Made by a program: the position numbers and the translations under genes. The notes beneath the pieces are model-generated. The model ran no database searches and was not told the DNA's origin. It was given only the letters and a program-made list of their open reading frames with translations. Positions 10,806-21,849 of a stretch of 31,656 nucleotides of DNA are shown here, piece after piece (positions within the stretch are counted from its first letter, which is position 1; each line of letters opens with the position of its first letter). Source of the DNA: Saccoglossus kowalevskii (lineage: Eukaryota > Hemichordata > Enteropneusta > Harrimaniidae). The stretch is taken from assembly GCF_000003605.2 (NCBI RefSeq), contig NW_003150994.1, positions 1 to 31,656 of the forward strand. Reading direction: 5' to 3'.

Positions 10806-11330
10806 ACTTTACAGACAACTGCCATATAACCAATTTTGCAGACACTGCCTTTATAACCAACTTTGCAGACAACTGCCGTTATAACCAACTTTGCAGAAAA
10901 CTGTCTTAATAACCAACTTTGCAGTCAACTGCCGTTGTAACCAACTTTGCAGAAAACTGCCTTAATAAACAACTTTGTAGACAACTGCCGTTGTAACCAG
11001 CTTTGCAGACAACTGCCTTTATAATCAACTTTGCAGACAACTGCCTTTATACCCAACTTTGCAGACAACTGGCTTTATAATAAACTTTGCAGACAACTTG
11101 CTTCATAACAAACTTTGCAAACAACTGCCTTTATACCCAACTTTGCAGACAACTGGCTTTATAATAAACTTTGTAGACAACTGGTTTCATAACAAACTTT
11201 GCAGACAACTGCCTTTATAATCAACTGTGCAGACAACTGCCTTTATAACCCACTTTGCAGACAACTGCCTTTACAACAAACTTTGCAGACAACTGCCTTT
11301 ACAATAAACTTTGCAGACAACTGCCATTAT
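10806..11330 (+). repeat. Diverged third copy of the 116-810 / 13854-14548 segment
   Basis: From TTTACAG at about 10808 the order of rare units matches the other two copies: 27-mer with TTTTGCAGACACTGCC, two GCAGAAAACTG units, TTTGTAG, CCAGC, then the full T series with CTGTGCAG near 11226. It differs by several substitutions (CTGTCTTAAT, GCAGTCAACTG, TAAACAAC, CAACTTGCTTCAT, TTTGTAG before GGTTTCAT) and one deletion (CCATATAACC), so it is older or less recently homogenised than the near-identical pair. Confidence 0.85.
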
Positions 11331-11765
11331 AACCAACTTTGCAGACAACTGCCGTTACAACCAACTTTGCAGACAACTGCCATTATAACCAACTTTGCCT
11401 ACAACTGCCATTATAACCAACTTTGCAGACAACTGCCGTTATAACCAACTTTGCAGACAACTGCCATTATAACCAACTTTGCAGACTACTGCTTTTATAA
11501 CCAACTTTGCAGACAACTGCCTTTATAACCAACTTTGCAGACAACTGACTTAATAACCAACTTTGCAGACAACTACCCTTATAACCAACTTTGTAGACAA
11601 TCACCTTTATAACCAACTTTTCAGACAACTGGCTTTGTAACCAATTTTGAAGATAATTGCCTTAATACCCAACTTTGCTGACAACTACCTTTATAACCAA
11701 CATTGCAGACAACTGCCTTTATAACCAACTTTGCAGGCAACTGCTTTTATAACCAACTTTGCAGA
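11190..11765 (+). repeat. Segmental duplication, copy 1 of 2 (matches 21274-21849)
   Basis: Offset 10,084. It overlaps the end of the preceding block, running from CTGTGCAG through TACAACAAAC, TACAATAAAC, a short CCATT/CCGTT run, GACTACTGC, CTGACTTAATAACC, the L at 11574-11687 and TTTGCAGGCAACTGC. This copy has private changes in the L piece (GGCTTTGTAACC, GATAATTGCC) and TTTGCCTAC where the partner has TTTGCATAC. Similarity breaks off at about 11765. Confidence 0.88.
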
Positions 11766-12694
11766 CAATGTCATTATAACCAACTTGCAGACAAGTGCCT
11801 TTATAACCAACTTTGCAGACAACTGCCGTTATAATCAACTTTGCAGACAACTGCCATTATAACCAACTTTGCAGACAACTGCCATTATAACCAACTTTGC
11901 AGACAACTGCGCATTATAACCAACTTTGCAGACAACTGCCGTTGTAACCAACTTTGCAGACAACTGCCATTATAACCAACTTTGCAGACAACTGCCATTA
12001 TAACCAACTTTGCAGACAACTGCCGTTATAACCAACTTTGCAGACAACTGCCGTTATAACCAACTTTGCAGACAACTGCCATTATAACCAACTTTGCAGA
12101 CAACTGCCATTATAACCAACTTTGCAGACAACTGCCGTTATAACCAACTTTGCTGACAACTGCCATTATAACCAACTTTGCAGACAACAGCCATTATAAC
12201 CAACTTTGCAGACAACTGCCATTATAACCAACTTTGCAGACAACTGCCGTTGTAACCAACTTTGCAGACAACTGCCGTTGTAACCAACTTTGCAGACAAC
12301 TGCCATTTTAACCAACTTTGCAGACAACTGCAATTATAACCAACTTTGCAGACAACTGCCGTTATAACCAACTTTGCAGACAACTGCCATTATAACCAAC
12401 TTTGCAGACAACTGCCGTTATACCCAACTTTGCAGACAACTGCCATTATAACCAACTTTGCAGACAACTGCTGTTATAACCAACTTTGCAGACAACTGCC
12501 ATTATAACCAACTTTGCAGACAACTGCCATTATAACCAACTTTGCAGACAACTGCCGTTATAACCCAACTTTGCTGACAACTGCCATTATAACCAACTTT
12601 GCAGACAACTGCCGTTATACCCAACTTTGCAGACAACTGCCGTTATAACCAATTTTGCAGACACTGCCTTTATAACCAACTTTGCAGACAACTG
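11766..12694 (+). repeat. Homogeneous domain
   Basis: It opens with two damaged units (ACAATGTCATTATAACC, CAACTTGCAGACAAGTGCC), then about 30 units of CCATT, CCGTT and CCGTTGTAACC, including CTGCGCATT (one extra base), CAACAGCC and TATAACCCAAC. It closes with the 27-mer GCAGACACTGCC at about 12658, as other H runs do, but then passes to ATAACCCAC units and block B rather than to L. Confidence 0.83.
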
Positions 12695-13500
12695 CCTTTA
12701 TAACCCACTTTGCAGACAACTGCCTTTTATAACCCACTTTGCAGACAACTGCCTTCATAACCAACTTTGCAGACATATGCCTTTATAACCAACTTTGCAG
12801 ACAACAGCCGTTATAACCAACTTTGTAGACAACTGGCTTTATAACCAACGTTGCAGACAACTGGCTTTATAAACAACTTTGCAGACAACTGCCTTTATAA
12901 CCAATTTTGCAGACAACTGCCTTTATAACCAACTTTGCAGACAACTGCTTTTATAACCAACCTTGCAGACAACTGCCTATATAACCAACTTTGCAGACAA
13001 CTGCCTTAATAACCAACTTTGCAGACAACTACCCTTATAACCAACTTTGTAGACAATCACCTTTATAACCAACTTTGCAGACAACTGCTTTTATAACCAA
13101 CTTTGCAGACAACTGGCTTTATAACCAACATTGCAGACAACTGCAGTTATAACAACTTTGTAGACAATCACCTTTATAACAAACTTTGCAGACAACTGCC
13201 TTTATAAGCAACTTTGTAGACAATCACCTTTATAACCAACTTTGCAGACAACTGGCTTCATAACCAATTTTGAAGACAACTGCCTTAATAGCCAACTTTG
13301 CTGACAACTACCTTTATAACCAACTTTGCAGACAACTGCCTTTATAACCAACTTTGCAGACAACTGCTTTTATAACCAACTTTGCAGACAACTACCTTAA
13401 TAACAAACTTTGCAGACGACTGCCTTTATAACCAACTTTGCAGACAACTGCCTTTATAACAAACTTTGCAGACAATCGCCTTTATAACAAACTTTGCAGA
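12695..13500 (+). repeat. Block B, copy 2
   Basis: Aligned with copy 1 at 8,363 and with copy 3 at 2,611, each checked at CCAACG (gg at 12835), CTGCAGTTATAAC (13141) and AATCGCC (13474). It extends further upstream than copy 1, sharing ATAACCCAC, ATAACCCAC, CCTTCATAACC and GACAT(A/C)TGCC with copy 3. Private changes are GACATATGCC, CAACAGCC and CCTTTTATAACCC (one extra T). The match ends just after AATCGCC, where this copy turns to CTACCTTAATAACC. Confidence 0.9.
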
Positions 13501-13853
13501 CAACTACCTTAATAACCAACTTTGCAGACAACTGCCTTTACAATAAACTTTGCAGACAACTGTATTTATAACCAACTTTGCAGACAACTGCCTTCATAAC
13601 CAACTTTGCAGACAACTGCCATTATAACCAACTTTGCAGACAACTGCCGTTATAACCAACTTTGCAGACAACTGCCATTATAACCAACTTTGCAGACAAC
13701 TGCCATTATAACCAACTTTCCAGACAACTGCCATTATAACCAACTTTGCAGACAACTGCCGTTATAACCAACTTTGCAGACAACTGCCGTTATAACCAAC
13801 TTTGCAGACAACTGCCATTATAACCAACTTTGCAGACAACTGCCATTATAACC
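13501..13853 (+). repeat. M2-type link and short homogeneous run
   Basis: CTACCTTAATAACC, TACAATAAAC, CTGTATTTATAACC and CCTTCATAACC, then about nine CCATT/CCGTT units, one with TTTCCAG. This is the short route from CTACCTTAAT to H that avoids the GACGACTGCC and 37-mer series; it is also used near 1245, 2895, 17490, 26250 and 31105. Confidence 0.78.
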
Positions 13854-14548
13854 AACTTTACAGACAACTGCCATTATAACCAATTTTGCAGACACTGCCT
13901 TTATAACCAACTTTGCAGACAACTGCCGTTATAACCAACTTTGCAGAAAACTGCCTTAATAACCAACTTTGCAGACAACTGCCGTTGTAACCAACTTTGC
14001 AGAAAACTGCCTTAATAACCAACTTTGTAGACAACTGCCGTTGTAACCAGCTTTGCAGACAACTGCCTTTATAATCAACTTTGCAGACAACTGCCTTTAT
14101 ACCCAACTTTGCAGACAACTGGCTTTATAATAAACTTTGCAGACAACTGGCTTCATAACAAACTTTGCAAACAACTGCCTTTATACCCAACTTTGCAGAC
14201 AACTGGCTTTATAATAAACTTTGCAGACAACTGGTTTCATAACAAACTTTGCAGACAACTGCCTTTATAATCAACTGTGCAGACAACTGCCTTTATAACC
14301 CACTTTGCAGACAACTGCCTTTACAACAAACTTTGCAGACAACTGCCTTTACAATAAACTTTGCAGACAACTGCCATTATAATCAACTTTGCAGACAACT
14401 GCCGTTATAACCAACTTTGCAGACAACTGCCATTATAACCAACTTTGCATACAACTGCCATTATAACCAACTTTTCAGACAACTGGCTTTATAACCAACT
14501 TTGCAGACAACTGCCATTATAACCAACTTTGCAGACTACTGCTTTTAT
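13854..14548 (+). repeat. Segmental duplication, copy 2 of 3 (matches 116-810)
   Basis: This is the partner at offset 13,738 of the stretch near the window start, with the same order of rare units and no difference I could find by eye over 695 bp. Unlike that copy, the sequence continues cleanly into an intact L piece at 14567, which makes it the reference for judging the small deletions at 811-905. Confidence 0.9.
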
Positions 14549-15305
14549 AACCAACTTTGCAGACAACTACCCTTATAACCAACTTTGTAGACAATCACCT
14601 TTATAACCAACTTTTCAGACAACTGGCTTTATAACCAATTTTGAAGACAACTGCCTTAATACCCAACTTTGCTGACAACTACCTTTATAACCAACATTGC
14701 AGACAACTGCCTTTATAACCAACTTTGCAGGCAACTGCTTTTATAACCAACTTTGCAGACAACTACCTTAATAACCAACTTTGCAGACGACTGCCTTTAT
14801 AACCAACTTTGCAGACAACTGCCTAAATAACCAAATTTGTAGACAACTGCCATTATAACCATTATAACCAACTTTGGAGACAAATGCCTTTATAACCAAC
14901 TTTGCAGACAACTGCCTTTATAACAAACATTGCAGACAATCGCCTTTATAACAAACTTTGCAGACAACTGTCTGTATAACCAACTTTGTAGACAACTGCC
15001 TTTTTAACCAAGTTTGCAGACAACTGGCTTCATAACAAACTTTGCAGACAACTGCCTTTATAATCAACTTTGCAGACAACTGACTTTATACCCAACTTTG
15101 CAGACAAATGCCTTTATAACCAACTTTGCAGACAACTGCCATTATAACCAACTTTGCAGACAACTGCCGTTATAACCAACTTTGCAGACAACTGCCTTTA
15201 TACCCAACTTTGCAGACAACTGTCTTTATAATAAACTTTGCAGACAACTGGCTTCATAACAAACTTTGTAGACAACTGCCTTTATAATCAACTTTGCAGA
15301 CAACT
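14549..15305 (+). repeat. Diverse domain: L, M with 37-mer, shortened T
   Basis: L at 14567-14681, TTTGCAGGCAACTGC (shared with 11730 and 21810), GACGACTGCC, CCTAAATAACC with CCAAATTTG, the 37-mer at 14850, TTTGGAGACAAATGCC, AACATTGCAG before AATCGCC, CTGTCTGTATAACC, CTTTTTAACC, GACAAATGCC, then two CCATT/CCGTT units and CTGTCTTTATAATAAAC. CTGTCTGTATAACC is also found near 21210 and 22165 and ties these M copies together. Confidence 0.82.
14850..14869 (+). repeat. 37-mer unit, copy 6
   Basis: Followed by TTTGGAGACAAATGCC instead of the usual TTTGCAGACAATTGCC. Confidence 0.93.
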
Positions 15306-16280
15306 GCCTTTATAACCCACTTTGCAGACAACTGCCTTTATAACCCACTTTGCAGACAACTGCCTTCATAACCAACTTTGCAGACATCTGCCTTTATAAC
15401 CAACTTTGCAGACAACTGCCGTTATAACCAACTTTGTAGACAACTGGCTTTATAACCAACGTTGCAGACAACTGGCTTTATAAACAACTTTGCAGACAAC
15501 TGCCTTTATAACCAATTTTGCAGACAACTGCCTTTATAACCAACTTTGCAGACAACTGCTTTTATAACCAACCTTGCAGACAACTGCCTATATAACCAAC
15601 TTTGCAGACAACTGCCTTAATGACCAACTTTGCAGACAACTACCCTTATAACCAACTTTGTAGACAATCACCTTTATAACCAACTTTGCAGACAACTGCT
15701 TTTATAACCAACTTTGCAGACAACTGGCTTTATAACCAACATTGCAGACAACTGCAGTTATAACAACTTTGTAGACAATCACCTTTATAACAAACTTTGC
15801 AGACAACTGCCTTTATAAGCAACTTTGTAGACAATCACCTTTATAACCAACTTTGCAGACAACTGGCTTCATAACCAATTTTGAAGACAACTGCCTTAAT
15901 AGCCAACTTTGCTGACAACTACCTTTATAACCAACTTTGTAGACAACTGCCTTTATAACCAACTTTGCAGACAACTGCTTTTATAACCAACTTTGCAGAC
16001 AACTACCTTAATAACAAACTTTGCAGACGACTGCCTTTATAACCAACTTTGCAGACAACTGCCTTTATAACAAACTTTGCAGACAATCGCCTTTATAACA
16101 AACTTTGCAGACAACTGCCTCTATAATCAACTTTGTAGACAACTGACTTTATACCCAACTTTGCAGATAACTGCCTTTATAACCAAGTTTGCAGACAACT
16201 GGCTTCATAACAAACTTTGCAGACAACTGCCTTTATAATCAACTTTGCAGACAACTGACTTTATACCCAACTTTGCAGAC
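15306..16280 (+). repeat. Block B, copy 3
   Basis: Markers: GACATCTGCC (15384), CCAACGTTGC unit (gg at 15446), TTAATGACC, CTGCAGTTATAAC (about 15752), ATAAGCAAC, TTAATAGCC, AATCGCC (16085). It shares with copy 4, at offset 4,702, a downstream extension of CCTCTATAATCAAC with TTTGTAG, CTGACTTTATACCC, GCAGATAACTGCC and AAGTTTG that copies 1 and 2 lack or have lost. Copies 1 and 3 share TTAATGACC, whereas copies 2 and 4 have TTAATAACC, so the copies do not form a simple series. Confidence 0.9.
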
Positions 16281-16508
16281 AACTGGCTTTATAATAAACT
16301 TTGCAGACAATTGGTTTCATAACAAACTTTGCAGACAACTGCCTTTATAATCATCTGTGCAGACAACAGCCTTTATAACCCACTTTGCAGACAACTGCCT
16401 TTATAATAAACTTTGCAGACAACTGGCTTCATAACAAACTTTGTAGACAACTGCCTTTATAATCAGCTTTGCAGACAACTGCCTTCATAACCAACTTTGC
16501 AGACAACT
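16281..16508 (+). repeat. Partial T series
   Basis: GGCTTTATAATAAAC, ACAATTGGTTTCAT, ATAATCATCTGTGCAG (CATCTG for the usual CAACTG, near 16352), CAACAGCC with ATAACCCAC, a second ATAATAAAC and GGCTTCAT pair, CCAGC and CCTTCATAACC. The two TACAA units that normally end T are absent, so T passes early into the H units. Confidence 0.75.
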
Positions 16509-17063
16509 GCCATTATAACCAACTTTGCAGACAACTGCCGTTATAACCAACTTTGCAGACAACTGCCATTATAACCAACTTTGCAGACAACTGCCGTTAT
16601 AACCAACTTTGCAGACAACTGCCATTATAACCAACTTTGCACACAACTGCCGTTGTAACCAACTTTGCAGACAACTGCTTTAATAACCAACTTTGCAGAC
16701 AACTACCCTTATAACCGACTTTGTAGACAATCACCTTTATAACCAACTTTTCAGACAACTGCCATTATAACCAACTTTGCAGACAACTGCCGTTATAACC
16801 AACTTTGCAGACAACTGCCATTATAACCAACTTTGCAGACAACTGCCATTATAACCAAATTTGCAGACAACTGCCGTTATACCCAACTTTGCAGACAACT
16901 GCCATTATAACCAACTTTGCAGACAACTGCCGTTATAACCAACTTTGCTGACACTGCCATTATAACCAACTTTGCAGACACTGCCGTTATACCCAACTTT
17001 GCAGACACTGCCGTTGTAACCAACTTTGCAGACAACTGCCTTAATAACCAACTTGGCAGACAA
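16509..17063 (+). repeat. Tandem duplication, left copy (matches 17850-18408)
   Basis: H units, then TTTGCACAC, GTTG, GCTTTAATAACC, a beheaded L (CTACCCTTATAACCGAC, TTTGTAG, AATCACC, TTTTCAG) fused directly to CCATT units, then CCAAATTTG, TATACCC and TTTGCTGAC units. CCGACTTTGTAG at about 16716 and the L-to-H fusion recur at offset 1,342. Between about 16949 and 17010 three successive ACACT 27-mers stand against intact ACAACT 28-mers in the right copy, moving the offset to exactly 1,345. Confidence 0.88.
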
Positions 17064-17150
17064 CTACCCTTATAACCAACTTTGTAGACAATTACCTTTA
17101 TAACCAACTTTTCAGACAACTGGCTTTATAACCAATTTTGAAGACAACTG
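17064..17150 (+). repeat. Truncated L piece
   Basis: CTACCCTTAT, TTTGTAG, AATTACC (T for C), TTTTCAG and TTTTGAAG are present, but then CCATT units replace TTAATACCC and TTTGCTGAC. AATTACC is shared with 25967. Confidence 0.8.
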
Positions 17151-17884
17151 CCATTATAACCAACTTTGCAGACAACTGCCATTAAAACCAACTTTGCAGA
17201 CAACTGCTTTTATAACCAACTTTGCAGACAACTGTCTTCATAACCAACTTTGCAGACAACTGCCTTAATAACCAACTTTGCAGACAACTACCCTTATAAC
17301 CAACTTTGTAGACAATCACGTTTATAACCAACTTTTCAGACAACTGGCTTTATAACCAATTTTGAAGACAACTGCCTTAATACCCAACTTTGCTGACAAC
17401 TATCTTTATAACCAACATTGAAGACAACTGCCTTTATAACCAACTTTGCAGACAACTGCTTTTATAACCAACTTTGCAGACAACTACCTTAATAACCAAC
17501 TTTGCAGACAACTGCCTTTACAATAAACTTTGCAGACAACTGCCTTTATAACCAACTTTGCAGACAACTGCCTTCATAACCAACTTTGCAGACAGCTGCC
17601 ATTATAACCAACTTTGCACACAACTGCCGTCATAACCAACTTTGCAGACAACTGCCATTATAACCAACTTTGCAGACAACTGCCATTATAACCAACTTTG
17701 CAGACAACTGCCATTATAACCAACTTTGCAGACAACTGCCGTTATAACCAAATTTGCAGACAACTGCCGTTATACCCAACTTTACAGACAACTGCCATTA
17801 TAATCAATTTTGCAGACAACTGCTGTTATAACCAACTTTGCTGACAACTGCCATTATAACCAACTTTGCAGACAACTGCCGTTA
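17151..17884 (+). repeat. Segmental duplication, copy 2 of 2 (matches 908-1642)
   Basis: Partner at offset about 16,243. It includes a full L at 17288-17402 with the AATCACGTTT variant, AACATTGAAG, the TACAATAAAC link, GACAGCTGCC and a CCATT/CCGTT run with CCAAATTTG, TTTACAG and TAATCAATTTTG. It has none of the one-base slips present in the other copy. The 3' part overlaps the right copy of the 1,342-bp tandem duplication. Confidence 0.88.
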
Positions 17885-18408
17885 TAACCAACTTTGCAGA
17901 CAACTGCCATTATAACCAACTTTGCAGACAACTGCCGTTATAACCAACTTGGCAGACAACTGCCATTATAACCAATTTTGCACACAACTGCCTGTTGTAA
18001 CCAACTTTGCAGACAACTGCTTTAATAACCAACTTTGCAGACAACTACCCTTATAACCGACTTTGTAGACAATCACCTTTATAACCAACTTTTCAGACAA
18101 CTGCCATTATAACCAACTTTGCAGACAACTGCCGTTATAACCAACTTTGCAGACAACTGCCATTATAACCAACTTTGCAGACAACTGCCATTATAACCAA
18201 ATTTGCAGACAACTGCCGTTATACCCAACTTTGCAGACAACTGCCATTATAACCAACTTTGCAGACAACTGCCGTTATAACCAACTTTGCTGACAACTGC
18301 CATTATAACCAACTTTGCAGACAACTGCCGTTATACCCAACTTTGCAGACAACTGCCGTTGTAACCAACTTTGCAGACAACTGCCTTAATAACCAACTTT
18401 GCAGACAA
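17850..18408 (+). repeat. Tandem duplication, right copy (matches 16509-17063)
   Basis: Same order as the left copy: TTTGCACAC, GTTG (here CCTGTTG, one extra base), GCTTTAATAACC, CCGACTTTGTAG at about 18058, beheaded L fused to CCATT, CCAAATTTG, alternating CCATT and CCGTTATACCC. The three units that are 27-mers on the left are 28-mers here. Confidence 0.88.
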
Positions 18409-18500
18409 CTACCCTTATAACCAACTTTACAGACAACCACCTTTATAACCAACTTTTCAGACAACTGGCTTTATAACCAACTTTGAAGACAACTGCCTTT
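18409..18500 (+). repeat. Diverged, truncated L piece
   Basis: CTACCCTTAT followed by TTTACAG and ACAACCACC (for TTTGTAG and AATCACC), TTTTCAG, GGCTTTATAACC and CCAACTTTGAAG. It then passes to CCTTTATAACC and CCTTCATAACC, the H entry units, without TTAATACCC or TTTGCTGAC. Confidence 0.78.
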
Positions 18501-19840
18501 ATAACCAACTTTGCAGACAACTGCCTTCATAACCAACTTTGCAGACAACTGCCATTATAACCAACTTTGCAGACAACTGCCGTTATAACCAACTTTGCAG
18601 ACAACTGCCATTATAACCAACTTTGCAGACAACTGCCATTATAACCAACTTTGCAGACAACTGCCGTTGTAACCAACTTTGCAGACAACTGCCATTATAA
18701 CCAACTTTGCAGACAACTGCCATTATAACCAACTTTGCAGACAACTGCCATTATAACCAACTTTGCAGACAACTGCCGTTTTAACCAACTTTGCAGACAA
18801 CTGCCATTATAACCAACTTTGCAGACAACTGCCATTATAACCAACTTTGCAGACAAGTGCCGTTATAACCAACTTTGCAGACAACTGCCGTTATAACCAA
18901 CTTTGCAGACAACTGCCATTATAACCAACTTTGCAGACAACTGCCATTATAACCAACTTTGCTGACAACTGCCGTTATAACCAACTTTGCAGACAACTGC
19001 CATTATAACCAACTTTGCAGACAACTGCCATTATAACCAACTTTGCAGACAACTGCCGTTGTAACCAACTTTGCAGACAATTGCCGTTGCAACCAACTTT
19101 GCAGACAACTGCCATTATAACCAACTTTGCAGACAACTGCCATTATAACCAACTTTGCAGACAACTGCCATTATAACCAACTTTGCAGACAACTGCCGTT
19201 ATAACCAACTTTGCAGACAACTGCCGTTGTAACCAACTTTGCAGACAACTGCCGTTGTAACCAACTTTGCAGACAACTGCCATTATAACCAACTTTGCAG
19301 ACAACTGCCATTATAACCAACTTTGCACACAACTGCCGTTATACCCAACTTTGCAGACAACTGCCATTATAACCAACTTTGCAGACAACTGCCGTTATAC
19401 CCAACTTTGCAGACAACTGCCATTATAACCAACTTTGCAGACAACTGCCGTTATACCCAACTTTGCAGACAACTGCCATTATAACCAACTTTGCAGACAA
19501 CTGCCGTTATAACCAACTTTGCAGACAACTGCCGTTGTAACCAACTTTGCAGACAACTGCCATTATAACCAACTTTGCAGACAACTGCCATTATAACCAA
19601 CTTTGCAGACAACTGCCGTTATAACCAACTTTGCAGACAACTGCCCATTATAACCAACTTTGCAGACAACTGCCATTATAACCAACTTTGCAGACAACTG
19701 CCATTATAACCAACTTTGCAGACAACTGCCATTATAACCAACTTTGCTGACAACTGCCATTATAACCAACTTTGCAGACAACTGCCGTTGTAACCAACTT
19801 TGCGGACAACTGCCGTTATAACCAACTTTGCAGACAACTG
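18501..19840 (+). repeat. Longest homogeneous domain
   Basis: About 48 consecutive units of CCATT, CCGTT or CCGTTGTAACC type with almost nothing else (single CCGTTTTAACC, CCGTTGCAACC, CCCATT, AAGTGCC and occasional TTTGCTGAC, TTTGCACAC or TTTGCGGAC). At 19333-19493 the units alternate strictly between CCGTTATACCC and CCATTATAACC for three rounds, a local 56-bp dimer repeat. CpG-bearing CCGTT units and CpG-less CCATT units are intermixed throughout. Confidence 0.87.
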
Positions 19841-20283
19841 CCTTTATAATCAACTTTGCAGACAACTGACTTTATAGCCAACTTTGCAGACAAATGCCTT
19901 TATAACCAACTTTGCAGACAACTGCAATTATAACCAACTTTGCAGACAACTGCCGTTATAACCAACTTTGCAGGCAACTGCCATTATAACAAACTTTGCA
20001 GACAACTGCCTTTATAACCAACTTTGTAGACAACTGCCTTTATAATCAACTTTGCAGACAACTGCCTTTATACCCAACTTTGCAGACAACTGTCTTTATA
20101 ATAAACTTTGCAGACAACTGCCGTTATAACCAACTTTGTAGACAACTGGCTTTATAACCAACGTTGCAGACAACTGGCTTTATAAACAACTTTGCAGACA
20201 ACTGCCTTTATAACCAATTTTGCAGACAACTGCCTTAATAACCAACTTTGCAGACAACTGCTTTTATAACCAACCTTGCAGAC
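19841..20283 (+). repeat. Duplicated segment at 2,407-bp spacing, left copy
   Basis: CTGACTTTATAGCC, GACAAATGCC, CTGCAATTATAACC, TTTGCAGGCAACTGCC, CTGTCTTTATAATAAAC, CCAACGTTGC, AAACAAC, CCAATTTTGC and AACCTTGC occur in the same order at 22248-22690, with offset 2,407 at both ends. The right half is the front of block B copy 4. Confidence 0.9.
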
Positions 20284-20990
20284 AACTGCCTATATAACCA
20301 ACTTTGCAGACAACTGCCTTAATAACCAACTTTGCAGACAACTACCCTTATAACCAACTTTGTAGACAATCACCTTTATAACCAACTTTGCAGACAACTG
20401 CTTTTATAACCAACTTTGCAGACAACTGGCTTTATAACCAACATTGCAGACAACTGCAGTTATAACAACTTTGTAGACAATCACCTTTATAATAAACTTT
20501 GCAGAAAACTGCCTTTATAAGCAACTTTGTAGACAATCACTTTTATAACCAACTTTGCAGACAACTGGCTTCATAACCAATTTTGAAGACAACTGCCTTA
20601 ATAGCCAACTTTGCTGACAACTACCTTTATAACCAACTTTGCAGACAACTGCCTTTATAACCAACTTTGCAGACAACTGCTTTTATAACCAACTTTGCAG
20701 ACAACTACCTTAATAACAAACTTTGCAGACGACTGCCTTTATAACCAACTTTGCAGACAACTGACTTTATAACAAACTTTGCAGACACTCGCCTTTATAA
20801 CAAACTTTGCAGACAACTGCCTCTATAATCAACTTTGTAGACAACTGACTTTATACCCAACTTTGCAGATAACTGCCTTTCTAACCAAGTTTGCAGACAA
20901 CTGGCTTCATAACAAACTTTACAGACAACTGCCTTTATAATCAACTTTGCAGACAACTGACTTTATACCCAACTTTGCAGACAACTGCCT
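20111..20990 (+). repeat. Block B, copy 4
   Basis: Offset 4,702 from copy 3 at gg 20148, CTGCAGTTATAAC (20454) and the AATCGCC position (20787, here CACTCGCC). Variants: TTAATAACC, ATAATAAAC with GCAGAAAACTGCC, AATCACTTTT, CTGACTTTATAACAAAC. The tail (CCTCTATAATCAAC, GCAGATAACTGCC, CTTTCTAACC with AAGTTTG) matches copy 3, and TTTACAG (20921) and then ATAAGCCAC (about 21052) match copy 1, so this copy joins features of both. Confidence 0.9.
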
Positions 20991-21273
20991 TTATAACCAA
21001 CTTTGCAGACAACTGGCTTCATAACAAACTTTGCAGACAACTGCCTTTATAAGCCACTTTGCAGACAATCGCCTTTATAACAAACTTTGCAGACAACTGG
21101 CTTCATAACAAACTTTGCAGACAACTGCCTTTATAACCAACTTTGCAGACAACTGCCTTTATAACAAACTTTGCAGACAATCGCCTTTATAACAAACTTT
21201 GCAGACAACTGTCTGTATAACCAACTTTGTAGACAACTGCCTTTTTAACCAAGTTTGCAGACAACTGGCTTCA
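20991..21273 (+). repeat. Diverse M-type units
   Basis: GGCTTCATAACAAAC, ATAAGCCAC, AATCGCC, again GGCTTCAT, a second AATCGCC, CTGTCTGTATAACC, TTTGTAG, CTTTTTAACC and AAGTTTG. The AATCGCC unit occurs twice about 112 bp apart (four units), suggesting a small local duplication. Confidence 0.75.
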
Positions 21274-21849
21274 TAACAAACTTTGCAGACAACTGCCTTT
21301 ATAATCAACTGTGCAGACAACTGCCTTTATAACCCACTTTGCAGACAACTGCCTTTACAACAAACTTTGCAGACAACTGCCTTTACAATAAACTTTGCAG
21401 ACAACTGCCATTATAACCAACTTTGCAGACAACTGCCGTTACAACCAACTTTGCAGACAACTGCCATTATAACCAACTTTGCATACAACTGCCATTATAA
21501 CCAACTTTGCAGACAACTGCCGTTATAACCAACTTTGCAGACAACTGCCATTATAACCAACTTTGCAGACTACTGCTTTTATAACCAACTTTGCAGACAA
21601 CTGCCTTTATAACCAACTTTGCAGACAACTGACTTAATAACCAACTTTGCAGACAACTACCCTTATAACCAACTTTGTAGACAATCACCTTTATAACCAA
21701 CTTTTCAGACAACTGGCTTTATAACCAATTTTGAAGACAACTGCCTTAATACCCAACTTTGCTGACAACTACCTTTATAACCAACATTGCAGACAACTGC
21801 CTTTATAACCAACTTTGCAGGCAACTGCTTTTATAACCAACTTTGCAGA
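21274..21849 (+). repeat. Segmental duplication, copy 2 of 2 (matches 11190-11765)
   Basis: Partner at offset 10,084, with an intact L at 21657-21771, CTGACTTAATAACC and TTTGCAGGCAACTGC. It is entered from CTTTTTAACC and GGCTTCAT units instead of GGTTTCAT, so CTGTGCAG (21308) follows a different neighbour here; that marks the left breakpoint. Confidence 0.87.

Noticed and set aside
21283-21528. Forward open frame of 81 codons, also present at 11199-11444
   Set aside because: Same explanation: TTG start, repeat-derived residues, terminated by TAA of a normal TTATAA unit. The two copies are the 10,084-bp-offset segmental duplication.
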